Source: Curvularia sp. ZM96
Lineage: Eukaryota > Ascomycota > Dothideomycetes > Pleosporales > Pleosporaceae
Assembly: GCA_022457065.1 (NCBI GenBank)
Contig: JAJGBQ010000006.1
Span: 496,001-560,000, forward strand
Length of the DNA stretch: 64,000 nucleotides
Direction of reading: 5' to 3'
Below, one piece after another: positions 11,298-22,668 of this stretch (position 1 is its first letter; each line of letters begins with the position of its first letter). The notes under the pieces are model-generated. The model was not told the origin of the DNA, did no database searches, and saw only the letters and a program-made list of their open reading frames with translations. Made by a program: the position numbers and the translations under genes.

Positions 11298-12722
11298 GAG
11301 CATTGGCTCTGAAGTATTTGCCAGAGCAATGGTTTGGACGGCTTATCGAGAGGCTGGTTTCTTTCATATGGAAGTACGCACAAAGCCATCAGATGACGGA
11401 CGTCTTTTCTTAGCATGCGCAACTTGAACCGACTTCATGGTGGCATTTCCTCTTCAACTCATCATTCATAGATACCTGACTGCATCGCCCAAAATCCATT
11501 ATCATTGGATTAGATTATCTCCAAAGAACCTCGAATCAGATATCAGCGTTTCCATCACCCTGCATTCTGCTACCCCAATCCACTTTCCTCTTCTCCAAAA
11601 CAAAAAGTCCACTTCTGAGCCCTACTCCAAACGTGCACCCCAGCAAGCTGCCCTGTATGTGGAACCCTTACTCATCCCCACTTATTCGCTATCAACAGCC
11701 CAGAGCCCAACAAACCGTTGATCCCCGATGCAAGACCCGTCCAATCACCTCAGACACAAGGCGTCCCGTCTTGGCCATGGCAAAAAGACGTCAACATTCC
11801 GACGCGACGCTACGCATGAATCGATGCATGCACCTTTCATATGGGCAGTGATCATTTCCCACACGCGCACATCCACACGTCATCCGTGCATGAGTTTTAG
11901 CGCTCAGAGCCACCAACGTGCACTCCCTTTCATGCCAAGTCTCCCTTTGCTTCGTTCTTTCGCGTTGATCTTCATACTGAGCGAGGAAGTACACACACGC
12001 TGTATCATTGCAGCGCTTGATAGCGCAATTGAGGCGGGGGACGGCCCGTTGGTGGGTGGGCAAGCGGGGGCGTGGGCCAGCCACGCCTATCACGCGGTAC
12101 GAGCTGCCACCCCCTGTCGGAAGGAGAAAAAAAAGGAATGGAAAAAGCAAATCCTAGACCCTTGCTTTTGCATTTTGCCATGACGGCTATGGCGGAAGGG
12201 AGGAACGCATATCTTGTCCGGGGGCGGCTGCATCGCCAGTTATGGAGGCGAAGTTTACCCTGGCTGCAAGAAGGCTGCACGAATCTAGATGTTGGCAGCA
12301 AGTGCGCGTAGCGATTCAATGACAGTGCAGAATGATGAAAACGGTGCACTGACCCTGACTCTGGACGTGTGGAGTAGTTACACGAATCATGGCGTGCGGA
12401 GGTTTTGAGAGGCGTTGACTGGCTGGGCAGATAGTTCCTATGGCCTCGGGATGTGCATGGTGCTATATTCTTTGTGCATGAGATAAGAGTTGGTGGGTAG
12501 GGAGTGATTGGTCGGCAATATCGTCGGAAAGTGCACCACAAGCAGGACGGATCTAGTAGTAGCACGGTGCAGCAATGTGGCAAAGTAATTCTCCTATGAG
12601 ATAGCACGTAAGCTAGCGATGTGTGTACAGGATTCTTATTGATCCATGTTGTGGGATTTATTCCAATGGTGTATTTGCAAGAGAAAAGTGCGCGATAAAG
12701 AGGACCAAACTGTGCTGAGGCG
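11298..12722. other. convergent intergenic region
   Basis: About 1.4 kb between the 3' ends of the phospholipase C (+) and UNC93-like (-) genes. Open frames here (for example 200 codons on - at 12005-12607) are Pro/Arg/Ser/His-rich, have no domain and no codon-usage support. A short A-run lies near 12127-12135. I see nothing beyond the two 3' UTRs. Confidence 0.4.
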
Positions 12723-14291
12723 TCAAACTTTCTCTCTATCGTTTAAAGAATTTTTTGTGTGCTCTTCGATTTCCTGCGCGGGTGTGATACCCTCTCGTTC
12801 CAGGATGTGATTGGGAATCACTGCGCCTTCCTCTGACTTGTCGTAGTTCGTGTCCGTTATGTGGTAGATTCCTAGGTAATAGAAGCTGGCAATGCCCATC
12901 ACGTAGAATAGCAGTATGCCTCCAGCTTCAGCGATAAAGGGAATCTTAATGCTGTCAAGGCCGAAGCAGATAGCTTCGCCAGCGCCGAGTACTCCGCGGA
13001 AGATACCCACGTAATGTGTGAGCTTTTGTGGTGAGTTGGTCAACGCGCCGATCCAGTAGTATACGATATTGTGCCAGAGCTGGGAGAAGACCCAGTTGAG
13101 CATGAAAAGGAAGAATACCCAACCGAACCTAGGGTCATCCCAGTCTGTCGGGTGTGTTGGGGGAAAATTTCGGTCGTAGTTACGAGTTCGGATCTAGATA
13201 ATCTTAGCAAATTATACTGAGCAGTAGAACAAAGACAGTACCATTTCCCACACCCACGCAATGACGAGAGGTACACAGACACCAGTGAGTCCAATCAGTC
13301 CGCGTTTGCGTCGGCCCCAACCTGGATAGTCAAGAACCCACTGCAGGGCCCATCCAGCGGGAATCTGCAAGACTACAGCGATGAATGACAATAGAGATCG
13401 TGTACGGAGGTTATTGTTGAAAGCTTTGAGACTGTTAGCATCATTTCGAGTGACTCTGCAGAATACACTTGCCGTTAACCGACCCGCTGTACACAAGAAA
13501 GCCCTCGGCTGGCAGAAAGGCAGGAAGCATCATAACCAGGATTGGGTCCGTGAAGACGAGCAGGTTAGACTTCAACTCTTCCCAAGCTCCTCTCGGTCGA
13601 TCAACTGCTACAACCGATCCATCGTCTCTTGTGAGCTTGTGTGGTCGAAGCAAAGCCAGGCAGAGCAAACCACCGATGACCATAATAGTTATGAATGATA
13701 TGTATACCGACCTAGGGACACCAGCGACCGTGTCGGAGTCTCGATTAATTATCACGGGGATGATGCCGCTAATCACAGAACCGAGAGCCTGCATGTTCAT
13801 CAAGATAGTTGCATAGGAACCTTTTTCACTCTCCTCGGGGTAGCCAGTTGCTACGTATCCCGCCGTGATGAACACCATACCCGCTCCAATTCCAATAATA
13901 GGTCCCGCGGCATAAGGGTAACCAGTCTTGCCGGTCTCATCGTAGTACCAGAGCGATCCGACATACACAGCGTAGGTTTGAACACCGATGCACATGGTAA
14001 GGCCAGGGCCGAGTTTATTCAAGATGGAGCCGCCGAAGGAGGAGGAGAAGAACCATACTATTCCTCGGTCATCAATCGTCTAATAATAGAAGATGCTGAG
14101 CCTTCTTTACCTGCGCACAACGTCGCGTTGACAACTTGAACCACCTGAGCCGAGTCTGGCCTTCCACCACCAGCACCCAGTAGGTTAAGAGCAACGTAGA
14201 TACCGGCGGATGAGCCGACGCCCAGGCCGGCAATCAGCATCTGAACCCACGGTCCATGATAACGGAACTGTGGAAGGTTTAGAAACCCCAT
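12723..14291 (-). CDS. UNC93-like major facilitator transporter
   Basis: Membrane transporter of the fungal UNC-93/DUF895 branch of the MFS; substrate unknown. Four exons, complement(12723..13193, 13242..13423, 13473..14057, 14111..14291), give 472 aa. Repeated hydrophobic spans run through the whole protein, beginning with GPWVQMLIAGLGVGSSAGIY. The conserved Gly-rich segment GAGMVFITAGYVATGYPEES, a membrane span near FITIMVIGGLLCLALLR, and a C-terminal half with NWVFSQLWHNIVYYWIGALT are family-like. Introns are 53, 49 and 48 nt. The second (13424-13472) starts with GCAAGT and ends with AAG after a CTAAC branch site, so it is a GC-AG intron; no GT donor keeps the frame. The start at 14291 gives MGFLNLPQF; a short upstream exon cannot be excluded because a TAG acceptor-like site lies just before it. 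Confidence 0.85.
13424..13472 (-). other. GC-AG intron in the UNC93-like gene
   Basis: On the minus strand the donor reads GCAAGT, the branch site ATGCTAACAG lies about 12 nt before the acceptor, and the intron ends in AAAG. Removing these 49 nt joins ...YSGSVN to AFNNNLRTRS in phase. The alternative GT at 13479 does not keep the frame. Confidence 0.75.
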
Positions 14292-15208
14292 AAGGCGTGA
14301 CGCTAAAAACAAAAACAAAGGCAAACAATGCGACGTAGGAGTAAAACGGGTAGCAGACTCAAGTCCAGTGCTAGGGCAAAAGACTACAGTATAGAATGGA
14401 AAAAGAGCGTCGGTGTGGGGAGTGCTAGTTTTAAACAGCCAAACATCCTGGATGGCTATGGAGAAATGTCCAAGAGATTAAGAGTGGCTTGTCACAAACA
14501 CTAAAGCAAAGGCGGCAGCCATCTCAACGTAAAGTATGTGCATGCAAGGGTACACAGCGGGTCGAGGCGTTTTGACCGATAAAATAAAATCAAGACACAC
14601 ATAAGCGACCAAGGGAGCTGCGTTAAGTGGCTTTTGGGGTCCTGGGCTGATCCACCTGCTCCCATTCGGCAGCGCAAACGTCACTAGGGTTCTGGATGGC
14701 TGTCGAGACTAGGTAGCGCGGTGACTTGGGTCCGATGGCGAACCACACTTGTTGGTGATAACGGCGGGTCGGGTTGTTCGAGAAAGGTCCCTGTGCTAAG
14801 CCAGCTGACTCGCTAGGTGCCGTAGCCAGACCTGGTTACTAACAATCCCCGGCCAGGTCCGACGACGTGCGGACGACTAATTGGAGAGACTTGGAGAAGC
14901 CAAGAGCTGCGCTGAGTGGTACGTTACGCTGAAACATAGCCTAGCGAGATCCCAAGTGTGGCATGGCTGGCTGGGCATTAAACGCCTCTTGCATGCAATA
15001 GTGCGGCGAACGATGCTGCGTATTAGTGAGTAGACGCGTGGTGGTTGACGTTGCGCACGGTGAGTTAAGTTCAGTACGTTTTGATTTAAGAACAATTCAC
15101 CACGAGGTGCACATTAGACTGAGCGTACGGCTTTATGATTCGTCTTGAGAACTTGACTATGCAGTTGCGTAATGCACCAGCCGGCCCGTCCCTCTTCTTG
15201 CTACAACC
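14292..15208. other. intergenic: promoter of UNC93-like gene and 3' flank of ALKBH1-like gene
   Basis: About 0.9 kb between two minus-strand genes. No coding frame with a recognisable product. The low-coordinate part should hold the 5' UTR and promoter of the transporter; a TAG acceptor-like site at about 14304 could mark a 5' UTR intron. Confidence 0.4.
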
Positions 15209-16460
15209 CTAATCCCAGACCTGCCTGCAGCTGACATTGATGCGCTTGGTGCCCATGTAGCCTTTCCATTTTTTGTACGCTTTCTCTTCTGCGGGGGTCG
15301 CGCCAGGAGTGCCGACTGGCCAATTTGCAAGATGGGGCGGACATGTGCTGGGTATACAGCGTGCCATTGCATGCCAGGCCCACCGCGCATCACCTGTAAG
15401 ATGCACGACGTCGCCACTGTGGACGCGAATAGCGACGCTCCTCGGCGCATTCTCTCCTTCCCCATCATCCTCTCCTTTTGCCATGATGAATATACCATCG
15501 CATCCGACGCTAAAGCTTGCGAGCGCACGTTGACATTGTTCGCTAACGTCGCGATGCACAGGCATGAAATCCTTGGCTGAGTACATTAACACTACACCAG
15601 ACTCGGGTCGTATGTGGGGAAACAGTCCAGTGACTAGCCGTGACAAGTCTTCAGGAAATGGTGTGGCATGTTTTGCATAGCTGCGGGTTGGCCAGTCGTA
15701 CTGCTCACCGAGCGTGAGCCATCGAAGTTTTGAGTAGAGAAATTGTTCGTTGAGCAACTTTGGCTTGTCTGATGATTTCGGAACAAGTGAGTCATCTACG
15801 GCTGAGCGTTCACGGAGAAAAAAACTGCTGTCGAATCGCATTGCCTGCGACGTAGGCTTTGGTGGATAGGGGATGTCATAATCAGCCTGGAGATTGATTT
15901 TGTGTCCAGGATCTGCCAGATCCCTGTGCATCAGACATGATGTGAACAAGACCTGTGTCTCTGGAGGTAGCAGGTTGGAGATAACCTGAAGGCCGGGAAA
16001 ATCACGGTGTTCAAAGATCTGAGCATCTTCTGCGGGTACCGATAGTGGTTTACCACCAGCATAGGCCTGGCAAGCAGCTTCAATCTGGGCTGCGGGAATG
16101 ACGCCAGCAGGGCGCCAGATGTCTTTGCGGTCTTCGCCAAACTCGTGGCGTTTACTCAGATCAAAAATGTTTGGATCATTTTCCAAGTCGGCTCTGCGCA
16201 TGCTTTGATAACGCCAGTGTTCCCTTTGGATGAATTGAGGCGGGGTGGCATGTGTGTCGTGATGCACAGAGCCTTTCTGAGGGCCACGTTAGCCAGACCC
16301 ATTCAGAATGATAGGGAGACATACGAACGCGTTCGGTGGTATCTGTTGAAAAGTCCATGTTGAAACGGCGGCGATAAAGTTGGTGCAGATGGGGGCGTGC
16401 TGGGATGGGGAACAAACGTTGCCTCGGAAGCGAGACAAGAAATTGCCTCAGACTTTGCAT
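15209..16460 (-). CDS. ALKBH1: AlkB homologue 1-like 2-oxoglutarate/Fe(II) dioxygenase
   Basis: Nucleic-acid demethylase family; ALKBH1 acts on tRNA and DNA bases and is partly mitochondrial in animals. Main exon 15209..16272 joined to a 5' exon ending at 16325. Initiation at 16358 gives 365 aa; in-frame initiation at 16460 gives 399 aa. In 365-aa numbering, the metal triad is His251 and Asp253 (VHRDVSEQ) with distal His312 (WAWHAMARC), and the 2OG-binding arginines are in RINVSCRQV (355, 361). GDVVHLTGDARWAWH is typical for ALKBH1. The 34 extra residues of the long form are Arg-rich with no acidic residue, like a mitochondrial presequence. The intron can be read as GTATGT..AAAG (16273-16324) or GTTCGT..CAG (16277-16328); both keep phase and length. 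Oddity: the usual RINLNVRQ is RINVSCRQ. Confidence 0.88.
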
Positions 16461-17194
16461 CAACCAAGAAAAAACATGAGATGCAATACAAGAGCAGAGG
16501 AGATGACGCTTTTGCGATGCTGGTATGCTGATACGAAAAGATCAAGCAGCACGTGAGGGGTGCTTCGCTTATCGATAAGAACCGACCTGCACCGCCACGC
16601 ATTAAACGTTCCTAGGAAATATGGAGGTAGGAGTGATTTGTGTGCGTCACTGAACTAGCAAGGTATATCCCTGGTTGTCTTACAGCTATGTTTCTGTATG
16701 AGGAAAGTTGTCGCACGACACTTTGTCTGGAGTATTTTCGACCCTTTAAACTCAACCACAGTTTTACTTGGGAAAAGCTTGTATCCCTTCGCAACGCGGA
16801 TATTCAATCTGATTATTGACCAAGAACTCAAAGTATCTACTGATATGTTTCCAGTTTTGGAGAAAACTGAACCGAGGGCCTTTTCAATACGTAATCGTCA
16901 AAGCAAAGGCCTGCCTCTTTATATCTATATTTCAATATATTTAATCCTTAGCTGACACCATGAATCACAAAGTAATAGCCGTACTCACTAAAATTCAGTA
17001 TGTATTCGCAGATAGTCACCTCCAAGACACCAACAACAATCAAAATTACCAAAAAAAGCCCACCAGCCCTGGCTAACCAAATTGTCCAATTCAGTATATC
17101 CATTAACCAAGACCAACCCTACCTCACACACCGGACTTCAACAAGACTGACTACACCTCCCAAAAAGAAACCCTTCTCTACAAATTCCTCGACT
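16461..17194. other. intergenic, promoter of ALKBH1-like gene
   Basis: About 0.73 kb. AT-richer from 16880 to 17110 with A/C-rich tracts. No supported gene. It should contain the ALKBH1-like promoter and the 3' end of the cyclase-family transcript. Confidence 0.4.
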
Positions 17195-18398
17195 CTAAAA
17201 CACCGCAATTGCCCCCGGCGGACTCCCAATACCCCCCTTCACATGCAACGGCGCACTCGTCAAAAAGAAACTATACCTCCCTTCCTTCTTACACTTCTCA
17301 CTGAGCTTCTCCAAATCCCACATCTCGCCAATCGCCGTACCCCAATGCACCAGCAACCACTCATGCAAACACCAGCCGTCTTCATATTTTGGTGGCCACG
17401 CTTCCAAAGCGACATTATCGCCTACAACGGCGGCGAAATGGGCGTCGTAAAGCCAGCGGACGGTGCGCTCGGATGCATGCAGACCGATTGCGAGGTTGTT
17501 GTCGCGGGTGCCGGATTGGCGCTCTGTCTCGGTTGCGTTGCTGTTTTTTCCCCACCCAATATCAGTCTTTCGTTCTGGGGGGGCGCGCGGTTCTAGGAAG
17601 GGGGAGGGAGAAGGAGAGAACGTACTCATGCCACCGCACATAGCCCATGCGAATCAGTAAAATATCGCCCTGCCTGATCTCGGTCCCCTGCCACTTGAGC
17701 GTCTCCTGCACCTCGTCAATCGGAATCTCATGTCGTGACACGGGACTCGGCGCTTTCCCCTTGTGCTCTTCGTACCACCTTAGCCAATCACACAGCACGC
17801 CTCTGCCCACGATGCCACCTCTCTCGCACCACTTGTGCGTTCCGTTCGTAACTGTATGCGCTGCTTGCTCGTGCGTGAGGCCGTTGTAGTAAGTGCTTGT
17901 GGCCTGATGGGCGAAGTGCTTCAGGCTGTCCCACTGCGAGCCCGCTTGCGTGTTGATGTGCAGTTCGTCGTCGTTTGCGATGAGCGACGAGAAAGAGGCA
18001 AAGTCGACGTGTTTTTGCGAGAAGGGCTTGCGGTTGAAGCCGGGGAACTGGACGTTGTGCAGTTCCCAGTCAAGCTGGAGGCTTTCGCCGGTTTGGATTT
18101 CTTTAGCAGCAGCTTTGACGACCGAGGGCGTAAGGAGGTTGATTGCTAAGTTGTTGTGATTAGGGACTTTTTGGGGCTTGAATTAGAGTTGGAGTAGTAA
18201 CGTACTTCCGACTTCATCTTTCTTTCCGTCCTCGTCGAAAAAGCCCCAGAGATTACCTTGAGGCTATACGTTCAAAGAAAATCAGCTCCATCCACGCAAA
18301 ATCACTAAAGAGATCCGGTATTTTTTCCTTCGACTTACCATACCCTCTACCTTCGGCGCTTCGTCGAAAGCAGGAAATTTGTATTCTTTAGGAGCCAT
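17195..18398 (-). CDS. cyclase-family (kynurenine-formamidase-like) metal-dependent hydrolase
   Basis: Member of the fungal branch of the Cyclase family, metal-dependent enzymes related to bacterial kynurenine formamidase; substrate not known here. Four exons, complement(17195..17540, 17626..18145, 18206..18263, 18339..18398), 327 aa. N-terminal MAPKEYKFPAFDEAP, then GNLWGFFDEDG and VGTINLLTP are typical of fungal members. The metal-site region is HINTQAGSQWDSLKH (His102, Asp112, His116), the fungal variant of HxGTHxD. Further landmarks are GGIVGRGVLCDW, QGDILLIRMGY and, in the last exon, TVRWLYDAHFAAVVGDN followed by EAWPP. The C-terminus is GGIGSPPGAIAVF. Introns 1 and 2 are clean. Intron 3 (17541-17625, GTACGT..ACAG) was the only choice that avoids an in-frame stop, so residues around that junction are less certain. 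Confidence 0.85.
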
Positions 18399-19732
18399 TT
18401 TGCTGTTACGATTTCAATTCACGGCAATTTTCCGCTCTCTCTAATTAAAAACAACACACAACCTGCAATCATGCCAGAGCAGAAAGAGAGGATTCAAGCA
18501 CAACAAATACTCCCCTTTTTTAAAAAGAACAACCCCGCTCTAAGGGTAGTACCCCGCTCTAGCATACGAAAGCCCGTTTAACCCTTCGTGGCCCCAATGA
18601 GCCTTCGTATTACGTCAAAGGCAATCATTTCTGTACAACTGCGGAGCTTTGCTAGCTGGCAAGCGGGTCAGAAGCTGGGCGGAGGGGAGTCGAGGCGGAG
18701 CACCCACCATGCGGTGCCTGTTCCGAAAGGTGGAGAAGGCGAGCTTGTCTTGGGGGGTTAGCGCGGAGACATTGAGTTTAGGCACTCCGTCTGTCCGGGG
18801 CCGAATGGTCATCGTCACTTGGGCGGTTTCTGGAAGTCGTACGTTTGTTCGGGTGGGTGTAGATCTTTACTCGAAACGAGTTGTTAAAACCCCTCCTTTG
18901 CATCCGATGGGAACATCACTTATGTTACCATAAGAAGAACATCAGATTATGTGTTGTGGTGTGATAGAAAATGGAGCTCAGATAGTCGAATAGCAATCGC
19001 TAGTATTGAATTGAGTGAAGATGATGCCTATCTACTTAGAAAAGAAATCCTAGTATACCCCGACAGTCTTGTCACGTGCCATTACACCACAGTGTCCGAC
19101 CAACTTCCTCTTGATAAAATAGCTATTAGTTTTGTTTATGACTACCTTTTCAATACAAAGAAAGATTTGAAAGGAAACAAAGTATGGTAAAACCGAAATG
19201 CCTTAGCTGTATAACGGGTCACCAGCTGAGAAGGCAGAAGACATCAACAATAAACTACACCAATGCCTAGTTTACAGACTTACGCGTCCAAAACACCAAG
19301 GAATTGGGTGGAAATAAAACACGATTACTCAGAATAATTCCTATCCAGAGCTCAAGCAACTACAACCTCATTGATAAACATCCAACACCTCTACCAGCCA
19401 TGCACCACATCCATTGCATACCATCACCATGTAAGAACATGTCATAAACATCATTTTATTAGCTATTACTACAGGAAAGGCACCATAATACCAGTTTTCA
19501 TGACCGAGGATTAATACCAGGTCCTCCCCCATCCTCATTACAGGCACACAGCTACCACTTCCATCTCTGCTGTAAAGCCAGCGATCAAGAAAATGCCATT
19601 TGCTATTCATGTCGTGTGAATCCGCCGTAGCGCAGTCGTGGTATCACCCATGATCAAAACATAGGAAATTCGTGATGATTGTGACGTGTAGACGTCAAAG
19701 CATACCGGGTATCACTGTTAGAGAGCGTGCAT
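18399..19732. other. intergenic region
   Basis: About 1.3 kb between the start of the cyclase-family gene and the 3' end of the HAM1-like gene (both -). AT-richer between 18940 and 19420. An 80-codon ATG frame on - (19368-19610) has an odd composition and no recognised motif. It lies where the HAM1-like 3' UTR would be, so I do not call it a gene. Confidence 0.4.
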
Positions 19733-22668
19733 CTAGGCGCGACCCTGGAAGACAGGGTTCTGGTCACCCAAAGTGGTGTTGTACTGGCCGGCAGCGGCAG
19801 TGCCAGTAGGTGGGACAGCACCAGGGTTGTTCAGGCCAGTAGGTGGAACAGCGCCGGGGTTGTTCAAGCCAGTAGAGCCGGCAGTGGTGGCAGAGCCGGT
19901 GGTGTTGAAAGCGTCATCAACCTGAGAACCGAATCCAGAAGTACCGCTGGTAGCGGGAACACCGCCAGTCAAGCCCTGGTTGGCCGTGTTAAGACCTGGC
20001 TCGGCACCAAGACCGCCAGCATTGGTGTACTGGCTGTCGTACTGGTTAGCTGCTGGGTTCAGGCCGGAAGAGGCAGCGAGACCGCGAGAGCCGTCAGTGG
20101 GGTTGCCGTAGCCACCTGGACGACCGTGGGGCTTGCGAGTGATCTTGCCAACCTGGGGGAGGCTGGAGGTCTCCTTGGCAGAGCCAATAGAGAAGACTGG
20201 GCTCTCCCACTTGTCTCCCTTGGCTGCAAGCTCCTTGTACTCGGTAGCCTTGGAAGAGATACCGCCAGGCAGGGAGATGTTCTTGAAGATGGAGTCGTGC
20301 TGAGTAACAGCAACGTTGACCTTGGTATCCTTGGTCTTTTCCTTGAGTTGCTCCTTCTTCTGCTTGCCCTGCATGAGACGGCGCTGGGCAGAGGTGGCGT
20401 AGCGCTGGTACATGTTCTGGATGTTCTGGGGGTCGGGGTTGTTCTTGGCCTCAGCCTCCGCACGGTCAGCCTCAGTCTTGATGTCGAAGAGAAGGCCATC
20501 AAGCTGGTTGGCAGAGTCCTTAATCTGCTTCTCCAAAACCCTCTGGATGACAGGACGCATAACCTTGAGAAGAAGAGGCTTGAACATGTTGAAGAGGAGC
20601 TTGTGGTTGCTCTTCTTCATCTTGATCTGCAGGTTCTTGATGTCCGACTCAACCTTGGTGACCTTGAAGAAGTGGGTCTGGGCATTCTCGCGGGCCTTGT
20701 CGGCAGTCTCCATCTCGACCTTGAAGCTAAAGCCGGAGCCGCCCATGAAGACATCCATAACACCCTTGTCGGTGATGGAGGGGAAGCCCTGCTTGCGCTT
20801 GACGTAGTACGAGACGTCCCTCAGGTCCATCTGCACACCGGAGACGGAGAGCATGACCTTGTTCTTGTTCTTGCTCGAGATGGTCTTGCGGCCCCAGCGC
20901 CAGTAGTTGTCAGAACCAAACTCCAAAGAGTTGGGCGCGAGGTTGTCACCCTCAATGACCAGGTTCTCGACAACGGCATCGACCATGGGGTCACTGTACT
21001 CGATGCGGGGAATGGGGATGTAGCGCACATTCTCGAAGATGGCGGGAAGGATGACTTCGCTCAGATCCTTGACAAGGTGAGGCTTGAAGACGGTCTTGCC
21101 GTTCTCGTCCTGGCCAAGGTCGCGGAACAGCTTGTTGACAGACTCGGCAAACTGCTTGTTCTGCGGGTCAGCATCAAACTGCTGGCCGATGAACTTGAAT
21201 TCATCAGCGATGCGGTCAGTGTGGCCTCGGTAGCGGCTGCGGAAGAAGTGGTGGCCGTCGTCGTAGATCTGGTTCCACTCGGCATTGAAGCTGTCCTCGA
21301 GGACGAAGCCCTGCTGCTGGAGGGTCTTGCGAATGAAGCGGTTGATGCGCTGGAACCAGTTCCTGAGCTCGGGGTCGTTGTCAGCGTCCTTGTAGATCTG
21401 GTTGATGGACTCGATGAGGTCGTCAAAGGATGTGTTGTTGGCGAAGCGCTCGAGGAGAGTCTTGATATTGGTTAGCCACTGATTCTCTTTAGTGAAGCCT
21501 AGATTACGCACCCTGAGGTCAGCTTCAGCAGTCGTTAGTGCATCGTCTTGATGCGCACCTTGCACAGAGCCCTTGCCCTGCTGGCCCAGAATCTTGCCGT
21601 GGTTAGAGTAGCGCTCGGCGAGATCGAGAAGAGTCTCAATGGCGCGCTGGTAGTCCTGGTGGCCCTGGATCTCGACAATCATCTTCTTGAGGCGCCACCT
21701 GACCTGCTCGCGGCGCTCCTCTGGCATCTTGCCCCGGAGGTAGTTGTTCAGCTGCTCGCGGCGAGCGCGAACCTTTTGCTTGTCCTCCTCGGAGGTGTTT
21801 GCGTCAACCTTCTCCTTGGCGGCTTCGACGCCACTGCGAACGTCGAGGCCGGTGTTCTGACCAGTCTGGCCCTCGCGAGCAGCGAGATCAGCAGTATGGG
21901 TGGGGTCGCGAGTTCCCTCAGGGTTGGCTGCTTGGTTAATGTCCTTGGCTTCCTCCTTGAGCTCCTGCTTGTTCTTGTTGCCAAACGGCAGGTTGCTCTT
22001 AGCTTGGTTCATGAGGTTTTCGCGGTTCAGGTTGGACGTGTCGTGCCAGGTGTTGTCCTCGGCAGGCTCGTCAAGCCTGTTCAGGCGGTCTTCAGAGGGC
22101 TTGACCTTGTTGGCGGTGTTTTGCGCGGCATCACCAGCCATGTCACGGAGGAGAACAGTGGCATCCGACAGAAGCTTCCTGAACTGGCCGTTGGAGATGA
22201 GCAGTGTGCCAAGAGTGCGCAGGCCCTCGAGAGCATTGTTGCCGTCTTGCCTGGCGGTGTTCTTGTCAACAGGTACATTGGGGCGGTTGGCGCCGGTGCC
22301 GCTGACGTTCTCAGCCTGCCAGATAAAGTCTTGGAGGAGGTTGCCCTCGTTCTTGGTGAGAAGAAGGATCTTGGCCTGCTCAATGACGTTCTTCAAGTCT
22401 GTGACGAGACTCTGGCCCTCGGGCGACAGCTTCTTGGACGGTGAGCTGAGGGCCCGGTGTGCCAATGCTGAGTTGAGAGCGACATCGATCTGGCTGTTGG
22501 ACGGGACCTTGCCGTGGGAGAAGGCCTCAACGATTCCATATAGCTGGAGCTTGTTGTTGACGTCCTTCTCCTTCTGCTTCAAGTCCACTGGACCTGCATT
22601 GCGTTAGCATGGACGGGGGTGGTGTTTAGTGGAGCGGGGTAAGTGCACGTACGATTTACTGCGCTCAT
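19733..22668 (-). CDS. HAM1-like protein (HAM1 N- and C-terminal domains)
   Basis: Large conserved fungal protein of the HAM1-like group (DUF5923 N-terminal, DUF4449 C-terminal); biochemical role not established. Two exons, complement(19733..22593, 22653..22668), 958 aa; the 16-nt first exon encodes MSAVN plus one base, and the 59-nt intron keeps phase (MSAVNRPVDLKQKEKDVNNK). The N-terminal half is helical and charged. The region from about residue 430 to 760 (FVLEDSFNAEWNQIYDDG, GHTDRIADEFKFIGQQFDAD, VMLSVSGVQMDLRDVSYYVK) is the conserved HAM1 core. A basic segment (LKEKTKDTKVNVAVTQHDS) follows. The last 150 residues are Gly/Asn/Pro/Thr-rich and contain two identical 11-residue units, TGLNNPGAVPP. 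A long antisense frame (19727-21475) is a codon-bias shadow. Confidence 0.88.
19803..19868 (-). repeat. 33-bp tandem duplication inside the HAM1-like gene
   Basis: Two head-to-tail copies of 33 bp, differing by a few mostly synonymous bases, encode TGLNNPGAVPP twice; a partial third start (TG...) follows. It lies in the low-complexity C-terminal tail, so copy number could vary between strains. Confidence 0.85.

Noticed and set aside
12005..12607. 200-codon frame between phospholipase C and the UNC93-like gene
   Set aside because: No domain, skewed composition, located in a convergent 3'-UTR region.
19368..19610. 80-codon ATG frame rich in Trp, Met and Cys
   Set aside because: No homology recognised and it sits in the expected 3' UTR of the HAM1-like gene.
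19621..19700. Possible tRNA (GCGCAGTCGTGGTA-like A-box at 19627-19640)
   Set aside because: No matching B box and no cloverleaf pairing; the stretch cannot form the acceptor stem.
19727..21475. 582-codon open frame on + opposite the HAM1-like gene
   Set aside because: It mirrors the codon bias of the real gene on the other strand (Leu/Val/Gly/Ala-rich, no domain, no introns needed). The minus-strand protein has clear family similarity.
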